Below are positions 26,250-35,512 of a stretch of DNA of 64,000 bases, piece after piece; position 1 is the stretch's first letter; each line of letters opens with the position of its first letter. The notes under the pieces are model-generated. The model was not told the origin of the DNA. It ran no database searches and was given only the letters and a program-made list of their open reading frames with translations. The position numbers were made by a program, and so were the translations under genes. Source of the DNA: JAUIIK01 sp963745675 (GTDB lineage: Bacteria; Chloroflexota; Chloroflexia; Thermomicrobiales; CFX8). The DNA lies in the NCBI GenBank assembly GCA_963745675.1, contig CAVUYM010000020.1, positions 62,001 to 126,000 on the forward strand. Direction: 5' to 3'.

Positions 26250-26834
26250 TTAGGCGCCTGGTCCGGCACCGTTGGTGACGACGAGCGTGCTGGTGTAGGT
26301 ACCGGCGCGTGAATATCCTGGTACGGTCAGGGTCACGCCGAGGTTCTGGGTGTATGTTCCCTGCCCGTAGCCGATGCCCGCAAAGATGACCTTCCGGGCC
26401 GCGTCCAGGGACCCGGTGACGGCGAGTCCGACTTCCGGTCCATTCCCCGCGGTCACGTTAATTGCTTGGCCAGCCGTCATGACTGGTATAGCGTTCGAGT
26501 CGAGCACGAAGTTCGAAGCCGCGATGTCATTCGTCGTGCCAACATCGCCATCTAACTCGAAGTCGCCAGCCTGGACGGTGACGTTCCAGCCGTCACCGGT
26601 ACCGGTGCTGTCGTCGACGGTGAGGACCATCGTGTCTAGGATGTTCTGGTCGGCGTGCGAATAATCGACAGCGTCAAGGTCCAGGTCAGCGATGATGGCG
26701 GTCCGGATGCCGGCGTTGATCTCGCCGGTCACGGTGTCGTCAGCCAGGGCCGGGACCGCTGCGCCGACGGCGAGCATTGCCGCGAGGCTCATGCCGATGG
26801 CGGCTTTCTTGAGTCGGTTCTTGTAACTAAACAT
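26250..26834 (-). CDS. WxL-domain surface protein
   Basis: This intact 194-residue exported protein starts at ATG 26834, preceded by AGGAGA at good spacing. Its signal peptide is MSLAAMLAVGAAVPALADD with the charged segment KNRLKK before it. The mature part follows the same plan as the protein at 24206: DDSTGTGDGWNVTVQAGDF, SLDAARKVIFAGIGYGQG and the closing AGTYTSTLVVTNGAG. The two clearly arose by duplication. The distal WxL Trp is again missing. It is probably the major product of the cluster, because a strong terminator follows it and a long structured leader precedes it. Confidence 0.82.
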   Translation of the reverse strand: MFSYKNRLKKAAIGMSLAAMLAVGAAVPALADDTVTGEINAGIRTAIIADLDLDAVDYSHADQNILDTMVLTVDDSTGTGDGWNVTVQAGDFELDGDVGTTNDIAASNFVLDSNAIPVMTAGQAINVTAGNGPEVGLAVTGSLDAARKVIFAGIGYGQGTYTQNLGVTLTVPGYSRAGTYTSTLVVTNGAGPGA

Positions 26835-27256
26835 GTTGAATCTCCTGTCCCATACACCGGATATTATCCGGAGGGCGTTATAAACGCGCTGCTCCACTAT
26901 GCGACCAAGCTGATCGCTGGAGCAGTAGTCAGGGAGTGCCTAATACCACTCCTTTCCACCTATGCGTTTATGTGATCAGGAGAGTTACTCGCGAGTTCAT
27001 CGCGAGGTCCGGTCACAGCACGCAAAGAGGGCGCGCGCTGTGCCAGAGGCCGGTTACGCCACTTGCTCCTCCGGTGACAAGGCGTCCAAATCACGCCACC
27101 GGGATCAACACATCCCCTAATCTATCAATTTCCTTTGACCGCTGTGCATGAATGCTGTTACCGACGATCAAGTACGATATCTAGCCGGTTGCTGGAGGCT
27201 GTAGACAGAGCCAGACGTCCTTCGACACCTGATCCATCTGTCTGTGAAAGCGCATG
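26835..27256 (-). promoter_or_regulatory. Structured leader region of the WxL cluster, no gene
   Basis: About 420 bases without a credible open frame lie upstream of the WxL gene. They contain a series of inverted repeats: CCGGATATTATCCGG (26857-26871), CTGCTCCA with TGGAGCAG (26889-26896, 26918-26925), CTCGCG with CGCGAG (26988-26993, 27001-27006), and CACAGC with GCTGTG (27014-27019, 27037-27042). On the minus strand these would form successive RNA hairpins before the ribosome-binding site. I could not match them to a known riboswitch. Confidence 0.4.
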
Positions 27257-28008
27257 TCACGAGTTCGGCGAGTTGTCCGACTCGGCTGATATTGCGAGTC
27301 CGACTCGGCGCTGTTCAATCCGTGGGAGAAGTATGATATCGGGCACATTGAAATCGAAGAACTCCCGCGTCCGTCTCGAACGTCGCCGGGCCCGTTCCCG
27401 CCGGCCGGCCATGAAGCCGCTCCTCGCTGTATTCGACTACCGTGCGCTCCCGAATGACGAAGCCGGTCTCTCGATCTACCCAGAAGTCGGCTTCATAGTG
27501 GTTGATATAGCTGTCCGGTGGAGTTGGGTCGACCGCCGCCGGCCCCTGGCTCGCAATCCTGGCCTCGAACGCCTCCATGAGTAATTGGAGCATGAGTTCG
27601 CTCCCGGCATGGACTCGCGTGTGTCACGAATTCGCCGATCGTTTCCGATTCCCGCTTCACGTCCGAGCATTGACCACCTGATCTGCCCGTAACGGGGCTA
27701 CGAGCGACATGTCGCCTAGCTCGCGGTAGGCGTTGACTGTCCAATCTTCGTCGACATCGCCGACGTCGGACTGCGTCCAGCCTCCCGTTGATCGTGTCCA
27801 GACCTGGTTGGCGATGATCAGGCTGATCGTCTCCGGTCCGCCATCTGTTGAGAGCGCCGTTCTGATCGCTGGAGGATCGCGACGGGCGTCGGTCAGCGAG
27901 CGTGGTGGTGCTGTCGCCGCCGGGCATATCTCGGTAGTGGGTCTGGATCGTCTGACGGATGCGAAATGACCTGATCTCCGGCGCTGCTGTAATGCTCCGG
28001 ATTTCCAT
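27257..28008 (-). CDS. Putative LolA-like protein, heavily frameshifted
   Basis: The coding pieces on this strand join into a beta-rich protein in which short strands alternate. They run TIQTHYRDMPGGDSTTTLAD, then DGGPETISLIIANQVWTRST, then SYINHYEADFWVDRETGFVI, then FFDFNVPDIILLPRIE to the stop at 27257. Shifts are needed near 27900, 27650, 27600 and 27350. The layout (hydrophobic strands, a TW-type strand, and an end in which a base shift hides the last 30 residues) resembles LolA/LprG-like lipid-binding lipoproteins. No signal peptide can be reconstructed upstream of ATG 28008, so the true start is uncertain. Identification is tentative. Confidence 0.45.
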
Positions 28009-28132
28009 AGTACGTCCAATTCGTCGATCGTTGAGACGGCATCAGGAGCTACCAGTTTCGGATTATCGATACGGTAGGATGGCCGTTGGAAGTAATGCTA
28101 CATTGCATCTCGCAGGTATTCAGGAGGATTCA

Positions 28133-29790
28133 ATGTCTGATTACTACGATCTCGGTCCACATACGCGAATGGTGACGACAGCGTCCGCCGACGCGCAGCT
28201 CTGGTTCGACCGTGGTTTGAACTGGACCTATGCGTTCAACCACGAGGAAGCAATTCGATGCTTCGAACGGGCGTTGGAGCACGACCCGAATTGCGCGATG
28301 GCCCACTGGGGCATCGCTTATGCCATCGGGCCAAACTACAACAAGCCCTGGGAAGCGTTTGACGAGGCAGATCTGAAGGCTTCGCTGGCGCGCGCCCATG
28401 AGGAATCGGCCCGTGCCGCCGACCTGGCCGTCGACGGCGACGCCAGCCGAGCGCGCCCTGACCACTGCGCTGCTGGCCCGCTATCCCGCGACCGCAACCG
28501 CTGGAAGACTGCTCGCCGTGGAACGATGCCTATGCCGACGCAATGCGCGAGGTCTACAGGCAGCACAGCGACGATCTCGATATCGCGGCGCTCTTTGCCG
28601 AGGCGTTGATGAACCGCACCCCCTGGCAGCTCTGGAATCTCGACACCGGTGAAGCGATGGAAGGTGCGGATACGCTGGAGGCGCAGGCGGTGCTCGAACG
28701 GGCGCTGGCGACGATCCGCGGCGCGAACCCATCCGGCTGTGCTGCACATGTATATTCATCTGATGGAGATGTCGCCGTTCCCGGAGAAGGCACTACGCGC
28801 CTGCGACTGGCTGCGCGGGCTGGTCCCGGATGCCGGGCATCTGGAGCATATGCCGACCCATATCGACGTGCTCTGCGGCCAGTATCACGATGTCGTGACC
28901 TACAACACCGACGCCATCGTGGCCGACCGCAAGTACCTCGAACGCGAGGGCGCGCTCAACTTCTACTCGACCTATCGTGCCCACGATTACCATTTCAAGC
29001 TCTACGGCGCGATGTTTCTCGGCAACTATGAGGAAGCGATCGGCGCGGCGAACGAACTGATCGCGACGATTCCGGCAGAGCTGCTGCGGATCGAATCCCC
29101 GCCGATGGCGGACTGGCTCGAAGCGTTCGTGCCGATGCACATGCACGTCTACATCCGCTTCGGCAAGTGGCAGGAGATTCTCGACACGCCTCTGCCGGAG
29201 GATCAGGAACTCTTCTGCGTCACGACGGCTCTGATCCACTACGCCAAGGGCGTCGCGCTGGCGGCGACCGGCACGGGTAGCCGAAGCCGAGCGCCAGAAA
29301 GTGGAGTTCGAGGCGGCCGTAAGCCGGGTGCCCGAGAGCCGCTATCTCTTCAACAACCAGGCATTGGATATTCTGGCGATCGCCGCCGAAATGCTCTATG
29401 GCGAGCTGGAGTACCGCAAGGGCGAACTTTGACGCGGCCTTCGATCACCTCCGCAAGTCAATCGAGCTTGACGACGGCTTGCCCTACGACGAGCCCTGGG
29501 GCTGGATGCAGCCGACCCGCCACGCCTACGGCGCGTTGTTGCTGGAGCAGGGGCATATCGAGGAAGCCGAAGCTGTCTATCGCGCCGATCTCGGGCTCGA
29601 CGACACGCTGGGCCGGGCATTCCAGCACCCTGAAAACGTCTGGAGTCTCCACGGCTATCACGAGTGCCTGATGCGGCTTGGCAAGCACGACATGGCGGCG
29701 ATGATCAAGCAGCGACTCGACCTGGCCGTTGCCCGCGCCGACGTTCCGATTCACGCATCCTGCTTCTGCCGCTTGAACCATGCGGCTTGA
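28133..29790 (+). CDS. Tetratricopeptide-repeat protein, frameshifted
   Basis: The start ATG 28133 has a perfect AGGAGG ribosome-binding site. The protein begins MSDYYDLGPHTRMVTTASAD and FDRGLNWTYAFNHEEAIRCF. It continues as TPR-like helical pairs such as ERALEHDPNCAMAHWGIAYA, ALRACDWLRGLVPDAGHLEH and the closing LLEQGHIEEAEAVYRADLG. The frame changes near 28440, 28510, 28735, 29275 and 29415, and the homologous chain continues each time, ending at 29790. The repaired length is about 550 residues. HMPTHIDV and HLMEMSPFPEKA suggest a specific soluble family, but I cannot name its function. TPR proteins usually act as protein-binding scaffolds. Confidence 0.75.
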
Positions 29791-29851
29791 CGCTGCGAAA
29801 AAGCGTTGTCTGGCTGCGTCGGCATCGCGCGGTCTCGAAGCTTCCGGCACG

Positions 29852-30334
29852 CTAGCGGATCGTCAGCGGCGAGTGGGAATTGGCGGCGGACGATGGAAGT
29901 AGCAGCTGGCGAGGTCCTGGAAAGACGACATCGTCGGCAGCCGTCAGCGCTTCGAGCGTCCACCAGCGATACGAAGAGATGCCCTCGACTTCGTATCCGG
30001 CCAGATTGTCGAAAACCGGCTCGGTGTGTTCGACCCATACCGGAAAGTAGCGTTCGTGGGATAGCGCCGTCCCAATCTCCCCAGCGAATTGCAGGACTTG
30101 CTCGCGGACCCATACACAGGGGCCGACTTCGTCCTTGCGGATACCGGTCTCTTCCCAAAGTTCGCGCACGGCGGCTTGCTCGAAGGTTTCTCCCGGCTCC
30201 AGCCCGCCGCCGGGAACATGCCAGTATGACCGGATCTTCAGCTCGGGATCCATCGGGAAATCGTCAGTCCTGAAGAGCAGAATGCAATCATCCGGGTTGA
30301 TTATCAGTAGACGGGATGATTGGCGGATTTTCAC
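29852..30334 (-). CDS. Nudix hydrolase
   Basis: This 160-residue protein hydrolyses a nucleoside diphosphate linked to another group. The Nudix box is complete at residues 43-65: GGLEPGETFEQAAVRELWEE followed by TGI, with the catalytic Glu pair. The flanking SYWHVPGG and the end RWWTLEAL are those of small MutT-like enzymes. The gene is convergent with the TPR gene and followed upstream by a close paralogue, which suggests tandem duplication. The substrate is unknown. Confidence 0.92.
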   Translation of the reverse strand: MKIRQSSRLLIINPDDCILLFRTDDFPMDPELKIRSYWHVPGGGLEPGETFEQAAVRELWEETGIRKDEVGPCVWVREQVLQFAGEIGTALSHERYFPVWVEHTEPVFDNLAGYEVEGISSYRWWTLEALTAADDVVFPGPRQLLLPSSAANSHSPLTIR

Positions 30335-30456
30335 CTAATGCTCTCCTGCCGTCATTCGATCGTCGCTGCCGCACGAATGCGATCGGTTGATAGGACTCGG
30401 TTGAAGCAACAGTCGTGTTGTTCGAAATCTGACACGTGATCTCTATGAAACGTCAT

Positions 30457-30942
30457 CTACCGAATCCGGAGTGGTTCATCCGGAAGGTCACCCCGCAATA
30501 TGGCTTCCAGGAGATTCGGGAGATCTCTCGGAAACACAGTTTCGGTCGTCTGGCGCAGGTCTTCGGGAGTCCACCAGCGATGCGCCGTCATGACTGTCGC
30601 TTCCATGTCGATCATGTTGTCGAAGCTGATTTCGTTGTTCTTCACCCAGACGGGGAAGAATCGCTCCTGGGCGAGTGCACGTCCAATACTGGGGAATTCC
30701 AGCACCTGTTCGCGCATCCAGACGCACGGTCCGATCTCGACGCCTCGAATGCTCGTCTCCTCCCACAACTCACGCCGCGCAGCTTCCTCGTAGGTCTCGC
30801 CGTGCTCAACAGCGCCACCGGGAACGTACCAGTAGCTAGCGATGCGAAGTTCAGGATCGAGCGGAAAGTCATCGGCTTTGAAGAGCAGGATCCGATCGTT
30901 CGGATCGATGATTAGCAGTCGTGCGGCGGGACGAGTTTTCAC
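30457..30942 (-). CDS. Nudix hydrolase, tandem paralogue
   Basis: This 161-residue protein is a close paralogue of the neighbour at 29852-30334, with near-identical layout from MKTRPAARLLIIDPNDRILL to RWWTPEDL. Its Nudix box at residues 43-65 is complete for the metal-binding Glu residues (GETYEEAARRELWEET), but the terminal glycine of the consensus is Ser (EETSI). About 120 bases separate the two genes on the same strand. The altered box and divergent middle suggest a shifted substrate range. No operon partner other than the paralogue is seen. Confidence 0.92.
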   Translation of the reverse strand: MKTRPAARLLIIDPNDRILLFKADDFPLDPELRIASYWYVPGGAVEHGETYEEAARRELWEETSIRGVEIGPCVWMREQVLEFPSIGRALAQERFFPVWVKNNEISFDNMIDMEATVMTAHRWWTPEDLRQTTETVFPRDLPNLLEAILRGDLPDEPLRIR

Positions 30943-31164
30943 GTCACATCACTACTCTCATTCTCATGGTGGTCGCCATTCTTATGCGCGTCAGGTTGAG
31001 CGCTCAATTCGACGCTAGTAAGAGCAACATATAGACGATATGGGATGGAGCGACTCGCGTCCAGCTCGAACGCTCTATCTGAGGCGGCTGACAAGTAGTG
31101 ATGCTCGATGGAGCAGCAGTGCTACGATCTTCGGCAAGCGAATGGGAATGAGTGGAGAAACGCA

Positions 31165-32012
31165 ATGAACGTACTTGTTTCTGTCGATATCGAAGGCATT
31201 ACCGGGGTTGTCCATGCCGACATGATGGGGCCCGATCAGCGCGAGTATGACCGTGGCCGTAAACTGATGACGAACGACGCCAACGCCGCGATTGAAGGAT
31301 TGACCCAGGCCGGCGCCGACTACATCCTCGTGATCGACGGTCACGGCCCGATGCGCAACCTGTTCTTTGAGGACATGCACCCTGCCGCGCATCTGATGAC
31401 CGGCAGCGCCAATGTTCGCGAACATTGCCAGCTTGAAGGCGCGGATTCACGCGATTTCGACGCCGCGGTATTCGTCGGCTATCACGCGATGGCGAAGACC
31501 TACAAGGCGATCCACCCGCACACGATCGCTGGCGCGGCGGTCCACGAACTGCGGATCAATGGCCGCCCACATGGTGAGACCGGGATCAATGCGGCCGTAC
31601 TCGGCTCGATGGGCATGCCCGTTGTCATGGTAACCGGCGACACGACGACCTGCGCCGAAGCGCGCGACTTTCTTGGCGACAGCATCGAGACGGTGGCGGT
31701 CAAGGATGCGGTTGGCCGCAACTCGGCTATCTGCCGCCCCCCGCCGCGACACTACCCGAAATCACTGCAGCAGCGAAGAAAGCACTGGAGAACCGGGGGA
31801 ACGTTCCGCCCTACCAGCCCGACAGCCCACTGCAATTTGAGATCGACTTTCTCAATATGTTGCAGTGCGAGCGGGCTTCCCAGGTTGCCGGAGTAGAACG
31901 CATCTCGCCCATCACCATCCGGGTCGACGGGGATGATCCATGGGAGCAGTACCGGATTCTCTGGGCGGCTCTGCGTATGGCGCTGCATGAACCGGCTTCG
32001 TTCCTGCGCTAG
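31165..32012 (+). CDS. dppA: D-aminopeptidase DppA (M55), frameshifted C-terminus
   Basis: This is a zinc-dependent M55 D-aminopeptidase. In Bacillus DppA helps use D-Ala-D-Ala peptides from cell-wall turnover. Metal-binding motifs are visible: VDIEG (Asp and Glu), VIDGHGPMRN, VGYHAMA and GETGINAA. The ATG at 31165 follows GGAGAAA. Near 31735, in a run of six C, the frame shifts, and the natural C-terminus reads PEITAAAKKALENRGNVPPY and onward to a stop at 32012. The repaired length is about 282 residues, normal for the family. No peptide transporter genes accompany it. Confidence 0.9.
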
Positions 32013-32244
32013 CTCCGGCAGATAGGGAACATGGTGTGGTCAAAAGAGCGCGAGTCTTCTCGTCGCAGGGGGAGATCGTCGTCTCGGTTTCGATACTCGG
32101 CGGGTAGCTGAGGCCGCTACTGTCTGGCTAAACTCTGTAGTCGTGCCACTACGAGAATCGTTTCCGGCTGCCGAAGGCAACGATCTATTGACGCAGTCCG
32201 GGAACGATAGAGTGAGGACGGGTTGATATCCGACTGTAGCGTTC

Positions 32245-32271
32245 TTGACGTTCCTCGGCCGATGATATACT
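32245..32271 (+). promoter_or_regulatory. Predicted promoter of the riboswitch-terC transcript
   Basis: TTGACG (32245-32250) and TATACT (32266-32271) are 15 bases apart. This is slightly short, but the boxes are strong. Transcription would start near 32278, just before the first paired strand of the riboswitch. Confidence 0.6.
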
Positions 32272-32280
32272 CATAGACAA

Positions 32281-32403
32281 TAGTGGGGAGTAGCCTGCGC
32301 GACAGGTGTTATGCCTGTAGCGTTCGGTCAATCGTCAGAACAGAGGTGGATTCCATCTCTCGGTTGGCCGGTACTTCAACAGCGATGTGAGGCGAGACCA
32401 CTA
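32281..32403 (+). ncRNA. yybP-ykoY manganese riboswitch aptamer
   Basis: The conserved opening GGGGAGTAGC (32285-32294) and closing GCGAGACC (32392-32399) of the yybP-ykoY element are present. The first helix can be read directly: TAGTGG (32281-32286) pairs with CCACTA (32398-32403). The element lies directly upstream of a terC-family gene, its usual place. These riboswitches sense Mn2+ and in characterised cases turn gene expression on. The pairing is seen in the sequence; the ligand is assigned from the family. Confidence 0.82.
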
Positions 32404-32437
32404 CGACACGTTTGGTGCCGTAGCGGCTCGCTTTTTT
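32392..32437 (+). terminator. Riboswitch-controlled intrinsic terminator
   Basis: GCGAG and CTACGACAC (32392-32409) can pair with GGTGCCGTAG and CTCGC (32414-32431) with small mismatches, and are followed by six T (32432-32437). Its 5' arm includes CCACTA, the 3' strand of the aptamer's first helix, so aptamer and terminator exclude each other. Mn-bound aptamer would let transcription continue into terC. Confidence 0.78.
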
Positions 32438-32478
32438 GTTGTCTGAGTGCCGCCAATTTGATGAGGATGGACCGTTCT

Positions 32479-33471
32479 ATGGATGTTAGCCTCTGGTTTT
32501 GGGCGTTGTTTCTGCTCTTTATTAGCGGGATGCTTGCGCTCGATCTTGGCGTTTTCAACCGTACCCCGCACGCCGTCACTGTTCGCGAGGCGGCGATCTG
32601 GAGCGCCGTCTGGGTCTCGCTCTCGTTGCTCTTTAACCTCGGAATTTACCTCTATGGCGGGAGCGAGCCGGCGCTGCAGTTCCTGACCGGCTATCTGGTC
32701 GAGAAGTCGCTGGCGGTCGATAACGTTTTCGTCTTCGTCCTGATCTTCACCGCGTTCGCAGTGCCGCCGATTTTCCAGCATCGGGTGCTCTTCTGGGGCA
32801 TCATCGGGGCGCTGATGCTGCGCGCCGGGCTCATATTCAGTGGCAGCTATCTGGTCAAAAACTTCCACTGGGTGCTCTATGTCTTCGGCGCGTTCCTGCT
32901 CATTACCGGGGTGAAACTCTATCGCGAGCGCAATGAGCATGACGCAGATATGAGCGACACGCTCGGGGTTCGGATTCTGCGCCGGGTGATGCCGGTCACC
33001 GACGAGTTTCGGGGTCACCGTTTCCTGCTGCGGGATGGCGGGAAGTTGATCGCAACACCGCTGTTTGTTGTGATGACGGTGGTGGTGGTGACCGACATCG
33101 TCTTCGCCGTCGATTCGATCCCCGCTATTTTCGCAATCACCCAGGATCCCTTCATCGTCTTGACATCGAACGTCTTTGCCGTCTTGGGTCTACGGTCGAT
33201 GTACTTCCTACTGGCCGACGTGATCCGGCGCTTTCACTATTTGCGTCACGGCTTGAGCGTGATCCTGGTGTTCATCGGCGTCAAGATGCTGCTCATCGAC
33301 ATCTACAAGATTCCGATCTTCGTTTCACTGGGCGTAATCGTGGCGATCTTCGCCGTTGCAATTCTGATGTCAGTGCGGGAAACACCCGCCCGGCCAGAGG
33401 ACGACGAGACGGCGTCACCATCTTCAACCGCCATACAGCCTGTCAGAGCCAACGATGCGTCAAGAACATGA
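32479..33471 (+). CDS. terC: TerC-family integral membrane protein (Mn-linked)
   Basis: This 330-residue membrane protein has eight or nine helices. It carries the TerC-family acidic motifs, for example LALDLGVFNRT near the N-terminus, VEKSLAVDNVFVFVLIF and TDIVFAVDSIPAIFAITQDP. Members include the Alx/MeeY Mn2+ exporters and tellurite-resistance proteins. The manganese riboswitch in the leader makes Mn2+ homeostasis the likely role. I use ATG 32479, ten bases after GAGGA; ATG 32461 or 32467 are possible. The C-terminal 30 residues are polar and disordered. Confidence 0.92.
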   Translation: MDVSLWFWALFLLFISGMLALDLGVFNRTPHAVTVREAAIWSAVWVSLSLLFNLGIYLYGGSEPALQFLTGYLVEKSLAVDNVFVFVLIFTAFAVPPIFQHRVLFWGIIGALMLRAGLIFSGSYLVKNFHWVLYVFGAFLLITGVKLYRERNEHDADMSDTLGVRILRRVMPVTDEFRGHRFLLRDGGKLIATPLFVVMTVVVVTDIVFAVDSIPAIFAITQDPFIVLTSNVFAVLGLRSMYFLLADVIRRFHYLRHGLSVILVFIGVKMLLIDIYKIPIFVSLGVIVAIFAVAILMSVRETPARPEDDETASPSSTAIQPVRANDASRT

Positions 33472-33545
33472 GGGACGAGCAAGCGACTATTTGATGAGTA
33501 TTCGACGCAAGCACTCGCCGCGTAAGATATGAGCGGGAGGCGTTG

Positions 33546-33677
33546 ATGGATTTTTTCGACATCTTCGATGTCTTCGGCGACATGACAGGTTGCTGCCTCG
33601 TAAGCGCGGCGGTGCTATTACTGTTGCTCGCCTGTGCCGCTTGCGTTGTCGGGTCGATGCTCATCGGCGCGTTCTAG
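33546..33677 (+). CDS. Small membrane protein of 43 residues
   Basis: ATG 33546 is preceded by GGGAGG at good spacing and opens a 43-residue frame ending at TAG 33677. The protein starts MDFFDIFDVFGDMTGCCLVS and continues with a single hydrophobic segment, AAVLLLLLACAACVVGSML. The segment is Cys-rich. It is convergent with the MFS gene, whose natural end is seven bases away. I know no homologue. The start signal and clean length argue that it is a real small gene, perhaps a companion of terC. Confidence 0.5.
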   Translation: MDFFDIFDVFGDMTGCCLVSAAVLLLLLACAACVVGSMLIGAF

Positions 33678-33683
33678 GGTTGG

Positions 33684-35169
33684 TCAAATAGCGCTTCGAG
33701 CCGGGCCAGGACGTGGCGGTTGTGCTGAGAAGGCGAAGAATATCGTTGCTACGAGTGCAGCTATACCGAGCAGGCCAAACCCGATCCGGTAATCGCCCAG
33801 GTTGTCGACAATCAAGCCCCATCGAAACTGGTCCGGTGACCTCGCCCCACATCATGAACAGGAAGGTGAAGCCCATGATCTTGCCGAACGCTTGCCGACC
33901 AAAATAGTCTGCCCGCAGCGGCATCATCTGGGCGCCGCGAAAACCGTGCGACCAGCCCTGGATCATAACCGCTGCGATGACGGCTCCAAGCCCCGGCGCC
34001 AGAGCGAGCAAGAACATTGCCACTGCGTGACCGCTGGTGGCTCCGGTCGCAAGCCAGCGCTTGCTGAAGCGATCTCCCAGAAATCCGCCGCTGAGTTGCC
34101 CGGCCATCATTGCGGCGGTCATAAGCGCAACGACGCTCGACGCCGTCGCCAGGCCAAGATTGAGCTCGCCGGAGAGGTAGGGGATGAGATGCACCGAGAC
34201 GGTCGTGACGATCATCACCGATAGACTGTGTCCGGCGATCAGGAACCAGAAGACCCTTGTGCGCATAGCCTGGCGGACGGTGTAGCTCGTGGCTCTGCCC
34301 GCCAGCGGTATGTCGGCACTCGTCAACCGTTGGCCGCCATCAGGTTCATGGCCATATTCTTCCGGCGAGCGACGCATTAGCTGGGCTAGCGGAATACCGA
34401 CCACGAGGATGATGATGCCGGAAGCGAAAGCCGTTGCGCGCCAGCCATTCGACGTGAGCGACCAGGCGACAAGCGGCAGGAGCAACCCACCTATCGCGCC
34501 GCCGGTCTGCATGATTCCCAGAGCGGAGCCGCGCCGTCGCTCGAACCAGTTGACGATCGTCGCGGTGATGGACATAAAGCCACCAAAGCTGGCGCCTATC
34601 GCCATCAGGAGGAGAGCCAGATAGAACTGCAGCGGCGTGTTGACCCGGCTAAAGAAGATGAAGCCGAGTCCGAACATGGCCATCCCCACGCTCATGATCG
34701 CGCGTGGGCCGACGCGGTCAAGCAACCAGCCCTGGACGGGACCGAGCAGTCCGCTCTCGGCGCGTTGCATTGAATATGCGAGGGAGAATGTGGTCGTGCT
34801 CCAGCCAAAACTCTCTTTGAGGACGACGACATAAGCGCCGTAAGCGTTGGAGAAGAGAGCGCTGGTGAGCGCCTGGATCCCTATGCCGGCTGAGACGATC
34901 CACCAGCCGAAGAAGACTCCACGCGCGCGTTGTTGCCGCGCGTTGAACCGAGACCATTGCTCACCCGTTCCAACCGAAGCGCGGCCCCAGGCCCGCAAGA
35001 ATCCGCCATCGCTGAACCGCTGGAATACGGCCGTTGGTCCGCACTCACAAGTGAACCGGGAAATGTCGTAGGCGGTCATGTCATGCCCGTCGTGGGCCCC
35101 GGCTGGACCTGGCAGCATCGGGATGGTCACCTCGCGCCGGATATGACCGGTGCAGCGTGTACTCATCAT
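33684..35169 (-). CDS. MFS transporter (monocarboxylate/OFA-like), frameshifted end
   Basis: This is a major facilitator superfamily transporter with 12 predicted helices, from FFGWWIVSAGIGIQALTSAL onward. Markers are LLDRVGPRAIMSVGM, the repeat NWFERRRGSALGIMQTGGAI and GFLGDRFSKRW. It resembles the oxalate/formate and monocarboxylate porter group. One shift near 33825 hides the last helix, which reads GLIVDNLGDYRIGFGLLGIA in another frame and ends at 33684. The start is uncertain: the first 85 residues of the frame from 35169 are hydrophilic and unlike the family, and the true start may lie near 34930-34960. Confidence 0.85.
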
Positions 35170-35512
35170 GTCTCCAGGACAACATCAAACTGGGAGGTTC
35201 CGCTGATCTAATCCTCGTCAGCCGCTGCCGCTATTGGGTTTCCAAGCGTTACGTACCCGACGACTGCATTTGGATCACGCGGTCGAGTGGCAGGACGACT
35301 ATCCAGCGGGAGGCTACAGATCGATTGGCACGACAGAACCGATAGGTATGGCCTCAAACGGCACTCTCAAGGTCAGTCGCTATTCTTCTGGGCATGAGAA
35401 TAGTACTAACTTCCCGAGAAAAGGCAGGACCCCAACCTTTGACCGTCGCAGGACCATCCGGCCATGCTTATGGAAGCCGTAGCGGAGACAAGAGTGAAAG
35501 AGGTGATAGTCG
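35170..35512. other. Intergenic region without recognised gene
   Basis: About 340 bases separate the divergent MFS and DUF4388 genes. The open frames present are shadows. The region should hold both promoters, but I see no convincing -35/-10 pair, repeat or RNA. Confidence 0.45.

Noticed and set aside
26990..27110. Possible cyclic-di-GMP (GEMM) riboswitch
   Set aside because: GCACGCAAAG and CCGGTTAC look similar to parts of the consensus, but order, strand and spacing do not fit.
32311..32460. Extended N-terminus of TerC from 32311
   Set aside because: This stretch is the riboswitch and terminator; a translated version would be hydrophilic and unlike the family.
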